A stretch of DNA of 64,000 nt from assembly GCA_035539175.1 (NCBI GenBank), contig DATLIY010000010.1:1-64000 (forward strand), read 5' to 3'. The DNA is from Acidisarcina sp. (GTDB lineage Bacteria > Acidobacteriota > Terriglobia > Terriglobales > Acidobacteriaceae). Shown here one piece after another: positions 23,863-33,012 of the stretch; the first letter of the stretch is position 1, and every line of letters starts with the position of its first letter. Below the pieces are notes generated by a model. That model did no database searches. It had not been told where the DNA came from and saw nothing but the letters and a program-made list of their open reading frames with translations. Made by a program: the position numbers and the translations under genes.

Positions 23863-24615
23863 TCAGTGACGCGCTCCGCCGGCCAGAATGAGCGTTTGTC
23901 CGGTAACCCACCCCGCATCATCTAAAGCTAGAAACACTGCTGCAGTTGCGATATCTTCCGGACGGGCGATGCGCCCCAGTGGCGTCGACGCTTCGATCTG
24001 CCTTTGGAAATCTCCGCCCGCGAAGCCGGCGCTGTGCAATCCTTCGGTTTCTACCATGCCCGGGTTTATGGAGTTCACCCGGATGCGCTTGGGACCCAAT
24101 TCCGTCGCGAGCGAGACTGTAATGGCGTCAACGGCGGCTTTGGTTGCGCTGTAGACGGAAGCCTTTGGTAACGGCATCCGCCCTACGATCGAGCTAACGT
24201 TGACAATAGATCCTCCCTGAGTTCCCATCGACTTCACTGCCTCTTGCGTCGTAAGCAGAAGGCCCAGAACGTTCAAGTCGAACTGCTTGTGAAAGTGTTG
24301 GGGCGTGATTGCTCCCAGCGGTTGGTACTCGTAGATACCCGCGTTGTTGATCAGAATGTCGAGCTTTCCGTATATCCGCTTCGTCTCAGAGAATAGCCTT
24401 CCTATCTCGTCCTGCTTGGACACGTCCGCCTGAACCGTGATAGCTTGTCCACCTTGAGCGACGATGCGCGCAACTACGGCCTCTGCGTCGCTCCGGCTGC
24501 TCGCATAATTGACTATGATCGCGGCGCCCTCCGCCGCCAGATGCTCGGCTATGGATGCTCCAATCCCCTTGGAAGCGCCCGTAACGACAGCAATCCTACC
24601 TGTTAGTTTGCCCAA
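23863..24615 (-). CDS. Short-chain dehydrogenase/reductase
   Basis: 250 residues from a TTG with GGGGG seven nt upstream, giving MGKLTGRIAVVTGASKGIG; an ATG at 24,633 without a ribosome site is the alternative. Cofactor motif TGASKGIG, NNAG, the catalytic Ser (VSSIVG) and YSATK (Tyr-x-x-x-Lys) are all present, so it should be an active NADP-dependent SDR of the FabG-like classical group. It is first in the operon, divergent from the TetR gene. Confidence 0.92.
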   Translation of the reverse strand: MGKLTGRIAVVTGASKGIGASIAEHLAAEGAAIIVNYASSRSDAEAVVARIVAQGGQAITVQADVSKQDEIGRLFSETKRIYGKLDILINNAGIYEYQPLGAITPQHFHKQFDLNVLGLLLTTQEAVKSMGTQGGSIVNVSSIVGRMPLPKASVYSATKAAVDAITVSLATELGPKRIRVNSINPGMVETEGLHSAGFAGGDFQRQIEASTPLGRIARPEDIATAAVFLALDDAGWVTGQTLILAGGARH

Positions 24616-24646
24616 TTTGAAACCCCCGCGCATTTGTTGATGCGAT

Positions 24647-24668
24647 TTATAGACTACTTGATCTATAA
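24647..24668. promoter_or_regulatory. Palindromic operator between SDR operon and TetR gene
   Basis: Perfect inverted repeat TTATAGA-N8-TCTATAA in the 65-nt divergent intergenic region. Position and size fit a TetR-family operator controlling both directions. Confidence 0.65.
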
Positions 24669-24680
24669 TCTGACACAGGC

Positions 24681-25349
24681 ATGAGCGAAAAAGCAAATTT
24701 ACAGACTGAACGATCCACTAATACCGATAATCAAACGGCAAATCGTGGGCGCGGTCGGCCGCGTGAATTCGATCGGGAGCAAGGCTTGAGGAAGGCGATG
24801 CAGGTCTTCTGGTCCCTGGGCTATGAAGCTACCTCCATGGCAGACCTTCGAGCAGCCCTTGGAATCAATCAAGCGAGTCTTTATGCTGCGTACGGCAATA
24901 AAGAGGAATTGTTTCGTGAGGTTGTCACTCTCTACTTGAAAACCGACGGAGTTGCAACGGCGCGCGCACTCGCCAGTGACCTGTCCACGCGCGATGCAAT
25001 CCACGCCATGCTCCAAGATGGAGTCGATATGTTCACGGCCAACAACACGCCGCGCGGCTGTCTTCTAGTTCTGAGCACAATCAATTGCACGGCGGAGAAC
25101 AGAAGTATACAGGATTATCTGTCTTCTTTGCGAAAACAGACCCGCGTAGACATTGAGGCTCGTCTACGGCGTGGTCAACGTGAGGGGGACATAGCCAAAA
25201 ACGCGCCGATCAAAGCAATCGCCGCTTTTTACACAACCGTACTTCACGGCCTATCCATTCAGGCAAGGGACGGCGGTTCACGCAAGACTTTGACAGAGGT
25301 CGTGAACACTTCTATGAGCGTGTGGAACCACTTGACCAGCGGTAGCTGA
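24681..25349 (+). CDS. TetR-family transcriptional regulator
   Basis: 222 residues. The DNA-binding region is GRGRPREFDREQGLRKAMQV followed by the helix-turn-helix SMADLRAALGINQASLYAAYGNKEELF. The C-terminal ligand part has the conserved TPRGCLLVLSTINC block common in the AcrR/YbiH-like subgroup. It probably represses the divergent SDR-MFS-SnoaL operon through the palindrome between them and responds to a small molecule. Confidence 0.92.
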   Translation: MSEKANLQTERSTNTDNQTANRGRGRPREFDREQGLRKAMQVFWSLGYEATSMADLRAALGINQASLYAAYGNKEELFREVVTLYLKTDGVATARALASDLSTRDAIHAMLQDGVDMFTANNTPRGCLLVLSTINCTAENRSIQDYLSSLRKQTRVDIEARLRRGQREGDIAKNAPIKAIAAFYTTVLHGLSIQARDGGSRKTLTEVVNTSMSVWNHLTSGS

Positions 25350-25448
25350 TTGGAGTGATTATGAGGCTCGAAACACAGAGAATGGCGAAAAGACAGGGAT
25401 CGCCCGTGGCGCGCTCCTGCCATTAGAGGAGGAAAAAGGAGTATAGCC

Positions 25449-25673
25449 GTGAGCAATTCAGATGAACACGATCCAAAACTTAATCATTTTCATGTGTGTT
25501 TGCATTGCGGAAGTGCGTTCCGGAGAGAAGAATACGTAGGTAGAGCAATTACCTCCGGCATCTACCATTGTCCGAAATGTGGCCTCGATGGTCCGTTGAA
25601 TATCGTCATACGTGAGATCAAAGACTCTACAGGAAACAAGGACAGTTCATCTGACATCGGTTCATCCAGCTAG
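25449..25673 (+). CDS. Small zinc-ribbon protein
   Basis: 74 residues opened by GTG with AAAAGGAG upstream. CLHC (17-20) and CPKC (41-44) make a four-cysteine zinc ribbon; the rest is polar with a Ser-rich tail. No catalytic part. Its end overlaps the convergent LysR gene by 12 nt. Role unknown. Confidence 0.65.
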   Translation: MSNSDEHDPKLNHFHVCLHCGSAFRREEYVGRAITSGIYHCPKCGLDGPLNIVIREIKDSTGNKDSSSDIGSSS

Positions 25674-26597
25674 AGGCAAGCGGCCTTGCTGAGATGGAAG
25701 GGTGGTCTTCAACTTGCGTCCTGCAGCGCGGACAAATTCGCTTACGAGCCGGGTCTTGTTGTCAGATCGCGTCGCAAGGCGGGTAACAAGTCTTAGTCGA
25801 TCCTCCACGAGTGGCCGCATCGTAACGCTCTCGGACGCAATTCGCCAAGCTGCATCGCGGGGCAGGAATGCCAATCCCCTATGCGCCAGCACCAGTTCCG
25901 ACGCTTCCTCTGCGGTCATGACGTAATGCAGGTCCGAAGCAGTAATCCCTTTTTCGGAAGCAGCTTTTTGGATCATCTCGAAAACATGCGGGTTGACATA
26001 GGACGCGAGGAGAATCCACTCGCAGGCTTGTAAATCTTCCAAGCGCAGTTCTTTGCGCTCCGCAAGGGAGTCCTCTTGGGACAGGGCAATGTAGAGTGGA
26101 ACTTCCGCGACTGTTAGGAAGCTGAGAGTAGGCGTGTCTGGAATGGCAGTAACCAATGCCATGTCCAATTTCCCTGTTGCAACCATGCGTGCGAGTTCTT
26201 GCGAATAGTTACTCCACAGTTTCACTTTCAGGCCAGGATAGAGAGGAAGCTGAATCGACTGGAGGGTCGTAACCAGAAACGGATCGGTGTAAGCCGACTT
26301 CCCGAGATTGAGAACCTCTTCGGCTCCGCGCGATGCCGCCGTGGCGCTCAAAACAGCGCGTTCAGCGTGAAGCAGCGCATTGCGCGCTTCTTGCACAAAA
26401 TGGCGACCGGCGTCGGTCAATTCGACAAGTTGGTGATTGCGATTGAACAGGCGTGACCCGACCAGGCTTTCTAATTCCATGATTCGCTTGCTCAGTGTCG
26501 ATTGATCGATGCGCAGCCGTTCGGCTGCACGGGAGAAGTTGAGTTCTTCCGCTAAAACTATCGCGGCCTGAAGCAATCGGATTTCAGGTAGCACCAT
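25662..26597 (-). CDS. LysR-family transcriptional regulator
   Basis: 311 residues, the family's usual length. The winged helix-turn-helix is at 1-62 (NFSRAAERLRIDQSTLSKRI, then LESLVGSRLFNR), followed by a periplasmic-binding-like effector domain. Its target is not adjacent: neighbours are the small zinc-ribbon gene (convergent) and the excisionase gene (divergent). It may act on ICE functions or on the cargo cluster. Confidence 0.92.
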   Translation of the reverse strand: MVLPEIRLLQAAIVLAEELNFSRAAERLRIDQSTLSKRIMELESLVGSRLFNRNHQLVELTDAGRHFVQEARNALLHAERAVLSATAASRGAEEVLNLGKSAYTDPFLVTTLQSIQLPLYPGLKVKLWSNYSQELARMVATGKLDMALVTAIPDTPTLSFLTVAEVPLYIALSQEDSLAERKELRLEDLQACEWILLASYVNPHVFEMIQKAASEKGITASDLHYVMTAEEASELVLAHRGLAFLPRDAAWRIASESVTMRPLVEDRLRLVTRLATRSDNKTRLVSEFVRAAGRKLKTTLPSQQGRLPLAG

Positions 26598-26879
26598 CGC
26601 AATCCTCCAAGATGGGGGCCAAGGCAGGACGGCAAGTACCTCAGTTTCCGCGCGCTATGCGCAGATGCTGAGATTACCGTTCGATGCAGTTCCGGAAAAC
26701 CGAGTTGCACAAAATTGTTCCAAAGCGCTCGTTATGACTGGCGCGCCTAACGCGTTTCCTACTTTTCATTGGACGATTATTCGGTCGCCGACCAATCTGT
26801 TCGTAGCCAATGCGAGCACCCACGCTCGTAAAGCGCGGCAGATTTCAGTGCCACACAGAGGTCAATGGAGGTCGCCTTT

Positions 26880-27116
26880 ATGGGGTCCATGTCAACAACG
26901 ATGCAAGAGGCAGTCGAACTGCTGCTGACCGCCGAGGAGGTCGCCCTCATGCTGAAGGTCAGCAAGGATTGGGTCTGGGATCACTCCTCGCGGAGACTGC
27001 CTTATTTACCGGTTATCCGTATGAGCGACGGTGCCCTGCGCTATCGCGCAAGCGGGATCGAAGAATTCCTGAAAGAGCGGGAACGGGCCTCTCATTTACG
27101 GCGCAAACACCGGTAA
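26880..27116 (+). CDS. Excisionase-like helix-turn-helix protein
   Basis: 78 residues from the ATG with GGAGGT seven nt upstream; a start five codons earlier is possible. LLLTAEEVALMLKVSKDWVW is a MerR/Xis-type winged helix start, and LRYRASGIEEFLKER is the closing recognition part. Position 47 nt before the integrase gene is typical of recombination directionality factors. It likely bends attachment-site DNA to favour excision. Confidence 0.8.
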   Translation: MGSMSTTMQEAVELLLTAEEVALMLKVSKDWVWDHSSRRLPYLPVIRMSDGALRYRASGIEEFLKERERASHLRRKHR

Positions 27117-27163
27117 AATGGAGATGGCCCGCTTATTCCCCCACACAGAAATCCGAGGAATAA

Positions 27164-28477
27164 ATGGGAATCTCACACCAGAAAGGATGGGTCCGTCTTC
27201 GCGGCAAGAAGTGGTATGGATACTTCCGCAGAACGGAGTTGGACCCTGAAACGAAGCAATCGAAACTCAATGTCGTGCAGGTCATCCTTGGGCAGAAACC
27301 AGAGATGTCGAAGTACGAGGCCAGGGAGAAACTGGAGCGCGAGATTGCCAAACTTGGCGGCCAATCGGTAGGCGATCAATCCGTTGTTAACGGCTCGGTC
27401 ACTTTCGAGTGGTTCGTCAACAACCGCTACCTGCCAGTGAAAGAGGCGGACTGGAGAGAGGAGACGGCCAAGGTGAAAAAACACCTGATTCAAGCTGATC
27501 TCGTCGATACTTTCGGGGACGCGCGCCTTGAAAACATCGACAAATTCTCTCTGCAGACGCATCTCAATCGGCTGGCTCAAACCCGTTCGCGTGACCGCGT
27601 GTTGCAAGTCCGGGCGTATATGCAGGCCATCTTTGCCGAAGCTGTTGACCAGGATTTCATCGGAAAAGACCCAGCACGTACGATCAAGGTTCCGGCGCAT
27701 CTGAAAGAGACCGACAAGACCGTGCTGAGCTGGGATCAGTTGCGGGCTGTCTTGTCCAGGCTCGAACGCCGTGACCAGATTTTGCTTGAACTCGAAATGA
27801 CCAATGCGCTCCGGCCCAGTGAATTGTTCGGGCTGAAGTGGAAGTGCTTCGATGCGTCAGCTTCCTCGATCAAGATTGAAGAAACCACCTACAAAGGGAA
27901 GATTCGTTCTTGGGGCAAGACCAAGGGAAGTCTGACGACGATCCCGATTGCCTCCGACTTAGCGGAGGAACTCCAGGCATGGCGTGAGCAGTGCCGGGAG
28001 GAGCAGCGGCGAAAGAAGCATTGGCATGGACCTACCGCAGATGATCCCGAGGGGTTCATCTTTCCGGGACGTAACGGCGGGTTCATCGATTCGGGCAACT
28101 ACCGGAAGCGCGTACTGCACAGGTTCGCCCAGGAACTGGAGTTGCCGAAACTGACATTCCAGGTGATTCGGCGCACGGTTGCCACATTGGCGCGGAAGAA
28201 AGGCGACATAAAGGATGTGCAGGGAGTGTTGCGCCACTCGCGAACGGCCACAACGACGGATGTCTATATGCAGGAACTTCCAGAGGGTGTACGGGCGACG
28301 GTGAACTCCATTCACCAGGAACTGACGCGGAAAGGCGGCGGGACTGGCGATGGGGGACCGGGACCTTCAAGACCGTCTGTGAAGAGGGCCAAGGTTCTGA
28401 GCTTCAGTACGAGGAAGCCGGTACGGCAAGCTGCTGTAGAAAAGGGAAAGAGCAAAGCAGTTTTTGCAGGCCGTTGA
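27164..28477 (+). CDS. Tyrosine-family site-specific integrase
   Basis: 437 residues. A basic N-terminal arm-binding part precedes a SAM-like core-binding domain (about 80-170) and the catalytic domain. Active residues: R217 (ALRPSE), R336 in FQVIRRTVAT, H357 (LRHSR), nucleophile Y368 (TTDVYMQ). The His of the usual HxLR motif is Gln333. It catalyses insertion and excision at the tRNA-Ala 3' end 63 nt away. The last 50 residues are a basic Gly/Pro-rich tail. Confidence 0.93.
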   Translation: MGISHQKGWVRLRGKKWYGYFRRTELDPETKQSKLNVVQVILGQKPEMSKYEAREKLEREIAKLGGQSVGDQSVVNGSVTFEWFVNNRYLPVKEADWREETAKVKKHLIQADLVDTFGDARLENIDKFSLQTHLNRLAQTRSRDRVLQVRAYMQAIFAEAVDQDFIGKDPARTIKVPAHLKETDKTVLSWDQLRAVLSRLERRDQILLELEMTNALRPSELFGLKWKCFDASASSIKIEETTYKGKIRSWGKTKGSLTTIPIASDLAEELQAWREQCREEQRRKKHWHGPTADDPEGFIFPGRNGGFIDSGNYRKRVLHRFAQELELPKLTFQVIRRTVATLARKKGDIKDVQGVLRHSRTATTTDVYMQELPEGVRATVNSIHQELTRKGGGTGDGGPGPSRPSVKRAKVLSFSTRKPVRQAAVEKGKSKAVFAGR

Positions 28478-28540
28478 AAATTTGCTGCCAAAATGCTGCC
28501 AAGCTGGAAGAAATGGAATCCGCTAAGTTGTTGAGAGAAT

Positions 28541-28616
28541 TGGTGGACCTGATCGGGATCGAACCGATGACCTCTTCCATGCCATGGAAGCGCGCTCCCA
28601 GCTGCGCCACAGGCCC
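28541..28616 (-). tRNA. tRNA-Ala (GGC)
   Basis: A full cloverleaf with encoded CCA: acceptor arms GGGCCTG and CAGGTCC, D arm GGCGCAGCTGGGAGCGC, anticodon stem CTTCC/GGAAG with loop ATGGCAT (anticodon GGC), and T arm with GGTTCGATCCC. The acceptor has the G3-U70 pair that marks alanine tRNAs. Its 3' end faces the integrase gene and is the presumed ICE attachment site. Confidence 0.95.
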
Positions 28617-28747
28617 ACTCAGTGGGGGATACTTCCAGTATTCTCGTTGACTAGACGGAATTCGTCAAACGTTCACGAGAGGCGCCTTTGCCAAAATCCG
28701 GCAAGGCGATGGGCACTAGTGATTTGAAACGCATCCTAGAAAAGAAC

Positions 28748-29440
28748 ATGAACTTCTCTTTGGACCGCATTGGTCTCCGTTTCCCGTTCTTCACGTTGGC
28801 CCTGGCGCTCTCGCTGGGCGTTGTCGCACAGGCCCAGCAGAATGCCGCACAGACTGCTCCCTCGCCAGCAGCGGCGACAACCCCGACCGCCATTACAACC
28901 GAGGATGTCGGCCCGGTTGCCGAACAACTTGCCCAGACCCTCTCGGCCATCAACGTAACAAAGTGGAAGGCTCCAAACGAGGTCAAAGGGCAGGCGCAGG
29001 GCGACCTCACCTCGATCCAGAGAAATCTGCGGGCAACGCTGCCCGGATTGCTCGATCAGGCCAAGGCTGCTCCCAACACCGTAGCTCCCGCTTTCGCCAT
29101 CTATCGCAACCTGGGAGCCGTCTATGACGTCTTGCTGCGCGTCTCGGAGACGGCCACGCTGGCAGCACCGCCGCAGGAAGCAGCCGCACTGGACAACGAA
29201 TTAAGGCGATTGGAGGGCGCGCGGAAGACCCTGGGAAACCAGATCTTCGACGCGGCCTCGGCTCGGGACACGGAGGTCGTGCGACTCCGAGCATCCTCCG
29301 CTCAACTGGCTTCGCAGTTGGCAGCCGCACAGGCTCCAGCGAAAAAGGTTGTTGTCAGCGATGGTCCGTCAGCCACTACAAAGAAAAGAAAGAAGAAACC
29401 TGCGGCGACCGCCTCTCCCGCCCCTCCACCCACGTACTAA
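28748..29440 (+). CDS. Secreted hypothetical protein
   Basis: 230 residues from the ATG that directly precedes a signal peptide (FPFFTLALALSLGVVAQAQQ); two in-frame ATGs lie 13 and 20 codons upstream. The mature part is Ala/Gln/Thr-rich with helices and ends in a basic stretch KKRKKK and Pro/Ala tail. No family recognised. A hairpin terminator follows. Confidence 0.65.
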   Translation: MNFSLDRIGLRFPFFTLALALSLGVVAQAQQNAAQTAPSPAAATTPTAITTEDVGPVAEQLAQTLSAINVTKWKAPNEVKGQAQGDLTSIQRNLRATLPGLLDQAKAAPNTVAPAFAIYRNLGAVYDVLLRVSETATLAAPPQEAAALDNELRRLEGARKTLGNQIFDAASARDTEVVRLRASSAQLASQLAAAQAPAKKVVVSDGPSATTKKRKKKPAATASPAPPPTY

Positions 29441-29458
29441 ATAATTGCGGTGCAGATG

Positions 29459-29485
29459 GAAGGCGCTCGTATCTTGAGCGCCTTC
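29459..29485 (+). terminator. Probable intrinsic terminator
   Basis: GAAGGCGCTC-N7-GAGCGCCTTC, perfect 10-nt arms, 19 nt after the stop of the secreted protein, followed by a weak T stretch (CATTTTAGG). Confidence 0.65.
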
Positions 29486-29673
29486 AGCATTTTAGGTCTA
29501 CTTATCCACAGCGGGGGCGAAAATTCAGGGAACATTGCATGCGGTCACTGGTGTCTAAGTATGTAGAGGCTCCTGAACTCCATTTCTCCGATTCCGTGAA
29601 AATATTTGGCCCCGGTGAAAAGGTTCTGAGAGCACAACACTCGTACTTCCTGTTACTGTGGAGGAAAATCTAC

Positions 29674-30384
29674 ATGCAAGCGGGAACTGCTGTGGGGAAC
29701 CTTGCGAGTGTTATAGGAATCCGTCAGGAAGAAGTTGTACTCGTCTCTGAACTGCAAGCCGGTTCGGAAGAAGCCTATGCGTGGCTGATTGCAACGTATC
29801 ATCAGCCCATCTACTCGCTGATTGCGCGCACGATTCTGAACCCGGCAGACGCCTCTGATCTAACGCAGGAAGTCTTCCTCAAGGTTTTCCGCGGTATTAA
29901 GAGTTTTCACGGCGAAGCCAGCCTGCGCACCTGGATTTATCGCATCGCAATTCATGAAGCCTCCAACCAGAAAAGATGGTGGTGCCGTCATCAGAGGCAC
30001 GAGGTCACCATTGAATCCGAAGTAAGCGAACAATGTGATGGATCGCCCATCGCTCTCAAGGAGACTCTGATTGATGAGCGCGAATCTCCCTTTGATCTAG
30101 CCGCCCAGCAGGAGATTCGAACCCGCGTGGAAGAGGAGTTGCGGCATGTACCCGATCCCTACCGCACGGTCGTAATTCTGCGCGACATCGAGGGCTTTGG
30201 GTATGAAGAGATCGCCGAGATTCTCGACATCAACCTCGGCACCGTCAAATCACGGCTGATGCGGGGACGCGCCCATCTGAAAGCACGTTTGGCAACCTTT
30301 GCCGCGGCGGCGGCTCAACGTCCAGTTCGTACCGCGCCAGGGGCGATTTCCATGGCCTCTTGCACAGAGGAGGCCGCCCGATGA
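29674..30384 (+). CDS. ECF-type RNA polymerase sigma factor
   Basis: 236 residues from the ATG behind GAGG. Region 2: YHQPIYSLIARTILN, then DASDLTQEVFLKVFRGI and FHGEASLRTWIYRIAIHEASN. Region 4: YRTVVILRDIEGFGYEEIAE and LGTVKSRLMRGRAHLK. The pattern is RpoE-like. The stop overlaps the anti-sigma gene by ATGA, so the pair is co-translated and self-contained. Confidence 0.92.
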   Translation: MQAGTAVGNLASVIGIRQEEVVLVSELQAGSEEAYAWLIATYHQPIYSLIARTILNPADASDLTQEVFLKVFRGIKSFHGEASLRTWIYRIAIHEASNQKRWWCRHQRHEVTIESEVSEQCDGSPIALKETLIDERESPFDLAAQQEIRTRVEEELRHVPDPYRTVVILRDIEGFGYEEIAEILDINLGTVKSRLMRGRAHLKARLATFAAAAAQRPVRTAPGAISMASCTEEAAR

Positions 30385-31061
30385 ATGTATGCGGATCCGT
30401 TCGTGCGCAGTTCTCGAGTTACCTGGATGGAATGACCACCGGCAAGGAAATGCAGCAGATCGCATCGCACTTGCAAAGCTGCGCTGACTGCTCCAGGGAA
30501 TTCAACGAGTGGCGTTATACCCAGTCGGTTCTTGCCCAGATTGGACCGGCAAAGGCCCCGGCCGACCTTGCGCTGCGGCTGCGTGTTGCCATCTCGCAGG
30601 AGCGGGCCAAGACTCCAAAGCGCGATCTGGCACGGCTCCAACTGGCATGGGAGAACAGCATCGCCCCATTCCTTCTGCAGGCATCGGCTGGATTTGCGAG
30701 TACCGTCCTTTTGCTGGGCACCGTTGCCCTGCTGGTTGGCATGTTTGCTACGCCAGAACCCGTAGAGGCTCGCGACGAACCTCTGGGAATGGCAACTGCT
30801 CCACGCTTCCTCTACACCGCCAGCCAGGATGCGACTACGCACATCGGAGAGCGCGACAACCCCGTTGTGGTTGAGGCTTACGTCAATGGCGCGGGCCGTG
30901 TCTACGACTTCCACATCGTCTCCGGCCCTCAGGATCCTGCGACCCGTTCGGCTCTGTCGAGCCTGCTGCTGTTCAGCGTCTTTGAGCCGGCGCGGGTCTT
31001 TGGAGAGCCGGTACGTGGCGTGGTAGTGCTCTCCTTTGCCGGAGTGGATGTTCGCGGTTAA
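30381..31061 (+). CDS. Zinc-binding anti-sigma factor with TonB-like C-terminal domain
   Basis: 226 residues. The N-terminus has the ZAS zinc motif (C4, H30, C34, C37: HLQSCADC). One membrane helix (GFASTVLLLGTVALLVGMFA) follows at about residue 105-125. The periplasmic end (VVVEAYVNGAGRVYDFHIVSG, then a hydrophobic strand with FEPARVFGEPV) resembles TonB C-terminal folds. It should hold the upstream sigma factor at the membrane until an envelope signal arrives. Confidence 0.8.
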   Translation: MNVCGSVRAQFSSYLDGMTTGKEMQQIASHLQSCADCSREFNEWRYTQSVLAQIGPAKAPADLALRLRVAISQERAKTPKRDLARLQLAWENSIAPFLLQASAGFASTVLLLGTVALLVGMFATPEPVEARDEPLGMATAPRFLYTASQDATTHIGERDNPVVVEAYVNGAGRVYDFHIVSGPQDPATRSALSSLLLFSVFEPARVFGEPVRGVVVLSFAGVDVRG

Positions 31062-31219
31062 CGCTGTCTCATCCGATAGCGCGTTTGACCCGTGCCTGCG
31101 CACTGCATAGACTGAAGTGGTTTCCACATACGTCTATGCAGTTTCGCTTACTTTCGGCTTTTCATCCCGTGCGATTGTTGTTGCATCCGTGGCTCCGCCC
31201 CGTGGCGCAGATCCGCCCC

Positions 31220-32998
31220 ATGGCGGATTGCGTGGTGCGATGCGCAGCATCCCTCTGCGTCGCCACCCTGCTTGCCGTGCCGACCGCAGTGCCGACCCTT
31301 GCACAACAGGCTCCGGCTCATCCTGAGGGCGCTTCCTCGTCCTCCTCGAACGGACCTGCCGTGGACACGGGAGAACCGGCTGATACGCCGGCCCAAAGTT
31401 CCTCTTCCTCGTCGAGGCCTGGGCAGGAGAAGGCACCAGCCCTGGTTGACCGCGCCGGACCCACTATCAGCCTGCAAGTCAGCGAAGCTCTGTTTACGGT
31501 GGCAGCCGGGTTGAACGCCTGCGGTTACGACGACGAACTGGAAAGCTCCGACCCCATTCGTCTCCGGGTACGGCAGCAGATGGACGCGGTGCTCCAGACC
31601 TCGGAAGAGGCGCGCACAGCACGCGATGGCCTCTGTGCCTATATCTCGCAACACAAGCTTTCCAGCAGCAGCCGCGATCTGGCGCAATATATCTCCCTTG
31701 CCCTGTACCTGACGCCGCCACCCGAACTGGCGCCGAGCGTGGATCTGCCGGAGCTGCCGCCGGATTCAACCCAGATTCTCGAGGTTCTGCCGTTACTGCG
31801 GAGCTTTGCCAATACAGTGGGTCTGCACGTTGTCTGGGCCGCAAACCGGAATGCTTATGAAGAGCAGGTTGCCCAGCTCCACGATCCCCTGACCAAGATG
31901 ATTCTGGCGACCAATGTCTATCTGAAGATGCCGACCAGTACGTACGATGGGAGGCGTTTTCTCGTGGTTCTGGAGCCGATGCTGGCTCCTGGCGACATCA
32001 ATGCTCGCATCTATGCATCGGATTATCTGGTCGTGGCCTCGCCCGTCAATGGGAAGATACGGATGACGGACGTGCGCCACGCCTACCTGCATTACGAAAT
32101 TGAGCCGCTGCTCTTCTCGCGAGCGTCCTCCACCGATCGCCTTCTCCCTATCCTCAAAACGGTTCGTGAGGCGCCGCTGGATTATGTCTTCCGCAGCGAT
32201 ATCGTGTCGCTTGTGGTGGAGTGCCTGGTGCGCGCCATTGAGGCCCGTACCATGGACACGGGCATCCCGGAATACAAGGTTCCCGCCAATGTACGTCGCA
32301 GTGACCTCGAACGCGTCGATCGCGAACGCACGCAATACCAGCAGAAGACCGAGGCTATCCGCCAGCAGAGTGTGCGGGAATCCATGTCCCATGGCTACGT
32401 GCTTACGAACTACTTTTACGACGCGCTCAAATCCTTCGAAAATGATCCGGCCAGTCTGAAGGACAGCATCGGCGAGATGGTCTATGGAATGGATGTCGAT
32501 ACCCAGATCCGCCGCATCAAGAACATCGAGTTTGCGCAGGAGGGATCGCAGGATGTCCTCCGCCGGAGCCCGAGGCAACTTCGCGGACTTGACCTGGCCG
32601 AGCTGAAGTTGATCAAGGGCGACACTGCCGCAGCGGCGGACCTCGCGCAGAAAGCTCTTGCGCAACACACCAGCGACGCCGCGCGAGCCAACTTTATCCT
32701 CGCCCGGTGCGCGATTCTCAACCGCAATACACAGGACGCTGTCGATCGATTCGAGGAGACCATCCGTGTCTCCAAGGAACCGCGCATGCTGGCGTGGTCG
32801 CACATCTATCTCGGCAGGATCTATGACATTAACGATCGTCGTGAGGATGCGGTAGAGGAGTACAAGGCGGCATTGACGGTACGGGATGGCCAGGCCGATA
32901 CCCGCCTGGCAGCCGAAAAAGGACTGAAGGAGCCCTGGGCTGTCCCCCAGCACAAGCCTGCCGGCAACGATGCCGCTCCAGTCGCCGCAAAACCGTAA
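31220..32998 (+). CDS. Secreted TPR-containing hypothetical protein
   Basis: 592 residues from the ATG at the signal peptide (ASLCVATLLAVPTAVPTLAQQ); ATG 31,136 or TTG 31,085 would add an odd Arg/Leu-rich leader. A low-complexity Ser-rich stretch follows the signal. Residues 45-420 are unassigned helical sequence; the last 120 residues have TPR-like repeats (KGDTAAAADLAQKALAQHTS, then AWSHIYLGRIYDINDRREDA). Probably periplasmic. Function unknown; this type is common in Acidobacteriota. Confidence 0.7.
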   Translation: MADCVVRCAASLCVATLLAVPTAVPTLAQQAPAHPEGASSSSSNGPAVDTGEPADTPAQSSSSSSRPGQEKAPALVDRAGPTISLQVSEALFTVAAGLNACGYDDELESSDPIRLRVRQQMDAVLQTSEEARTARDGLCAYISQHKLSSSSRDLAQYISLALYLTPPPELAPSVDLPELPPDSTQILEVLPLLRSFANTVGLHVVWAANRNAYEEQVAQLHDPLTKMILATNVYLKMPTSTYDGRRFLVVLEPMLAPGDINARIYASDYLVVASPVNGKIRMTDVRHAYLHYEIEPLLFSRASSTDRLLPILKTVREAPLDYVFRSDIVSLVVECLVRAIEARTMDTGIPEYKVPANVRRSDLERVDRERTQYQQKTEAIRQQSVRESMSHGYVLTNYFYDALKSFENDPASLKDSIGEMVYGMDVDTQIRRIKNIEFAQEGSQDVLRRSPRQLRGLDLAELKLIKGDTAAAADLAQKALAQHTSDAARANFILARCAILNRNTQDAVDRFEETIRVSKEPRMLAWSHIYLGRIYDINDRREDAVEEYKAALTVRDGQADTRLAAEKGLKEPWAVPQHKPAGNDAAPVAAKP

Positions 32999-33012
32999 AC
33001 CCTTAGCTACCA

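Larger units (their letters stand above)
1..28616. mobile_element. Integrative conjugative element, right-hand part, ending in tRNA-Ala
   Basis: Conjugation genes, relaxase, coupling protein, SSB, ArdC, ParB-like protein, excisionase and integrase lie in one block that stops at the 3' end of tRNA-Ala. Genes beyond the tRNA are housekeeping. The integrase ends 63 nt from the tRNA 3' end, the usual layout for tRNA-targeted ICEs. The left end, with VirB4, VirB9 and the partner attachment site, lies outside the window. Two cargo blocks are present: a ubiquitin-like operon (12,250-16,667) and a small-molecule stress or efflux cluster (21,746-26,597). An integrated plasmid is an alternative description, since primase and ParB genes are present. 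Confidence 0.85.
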
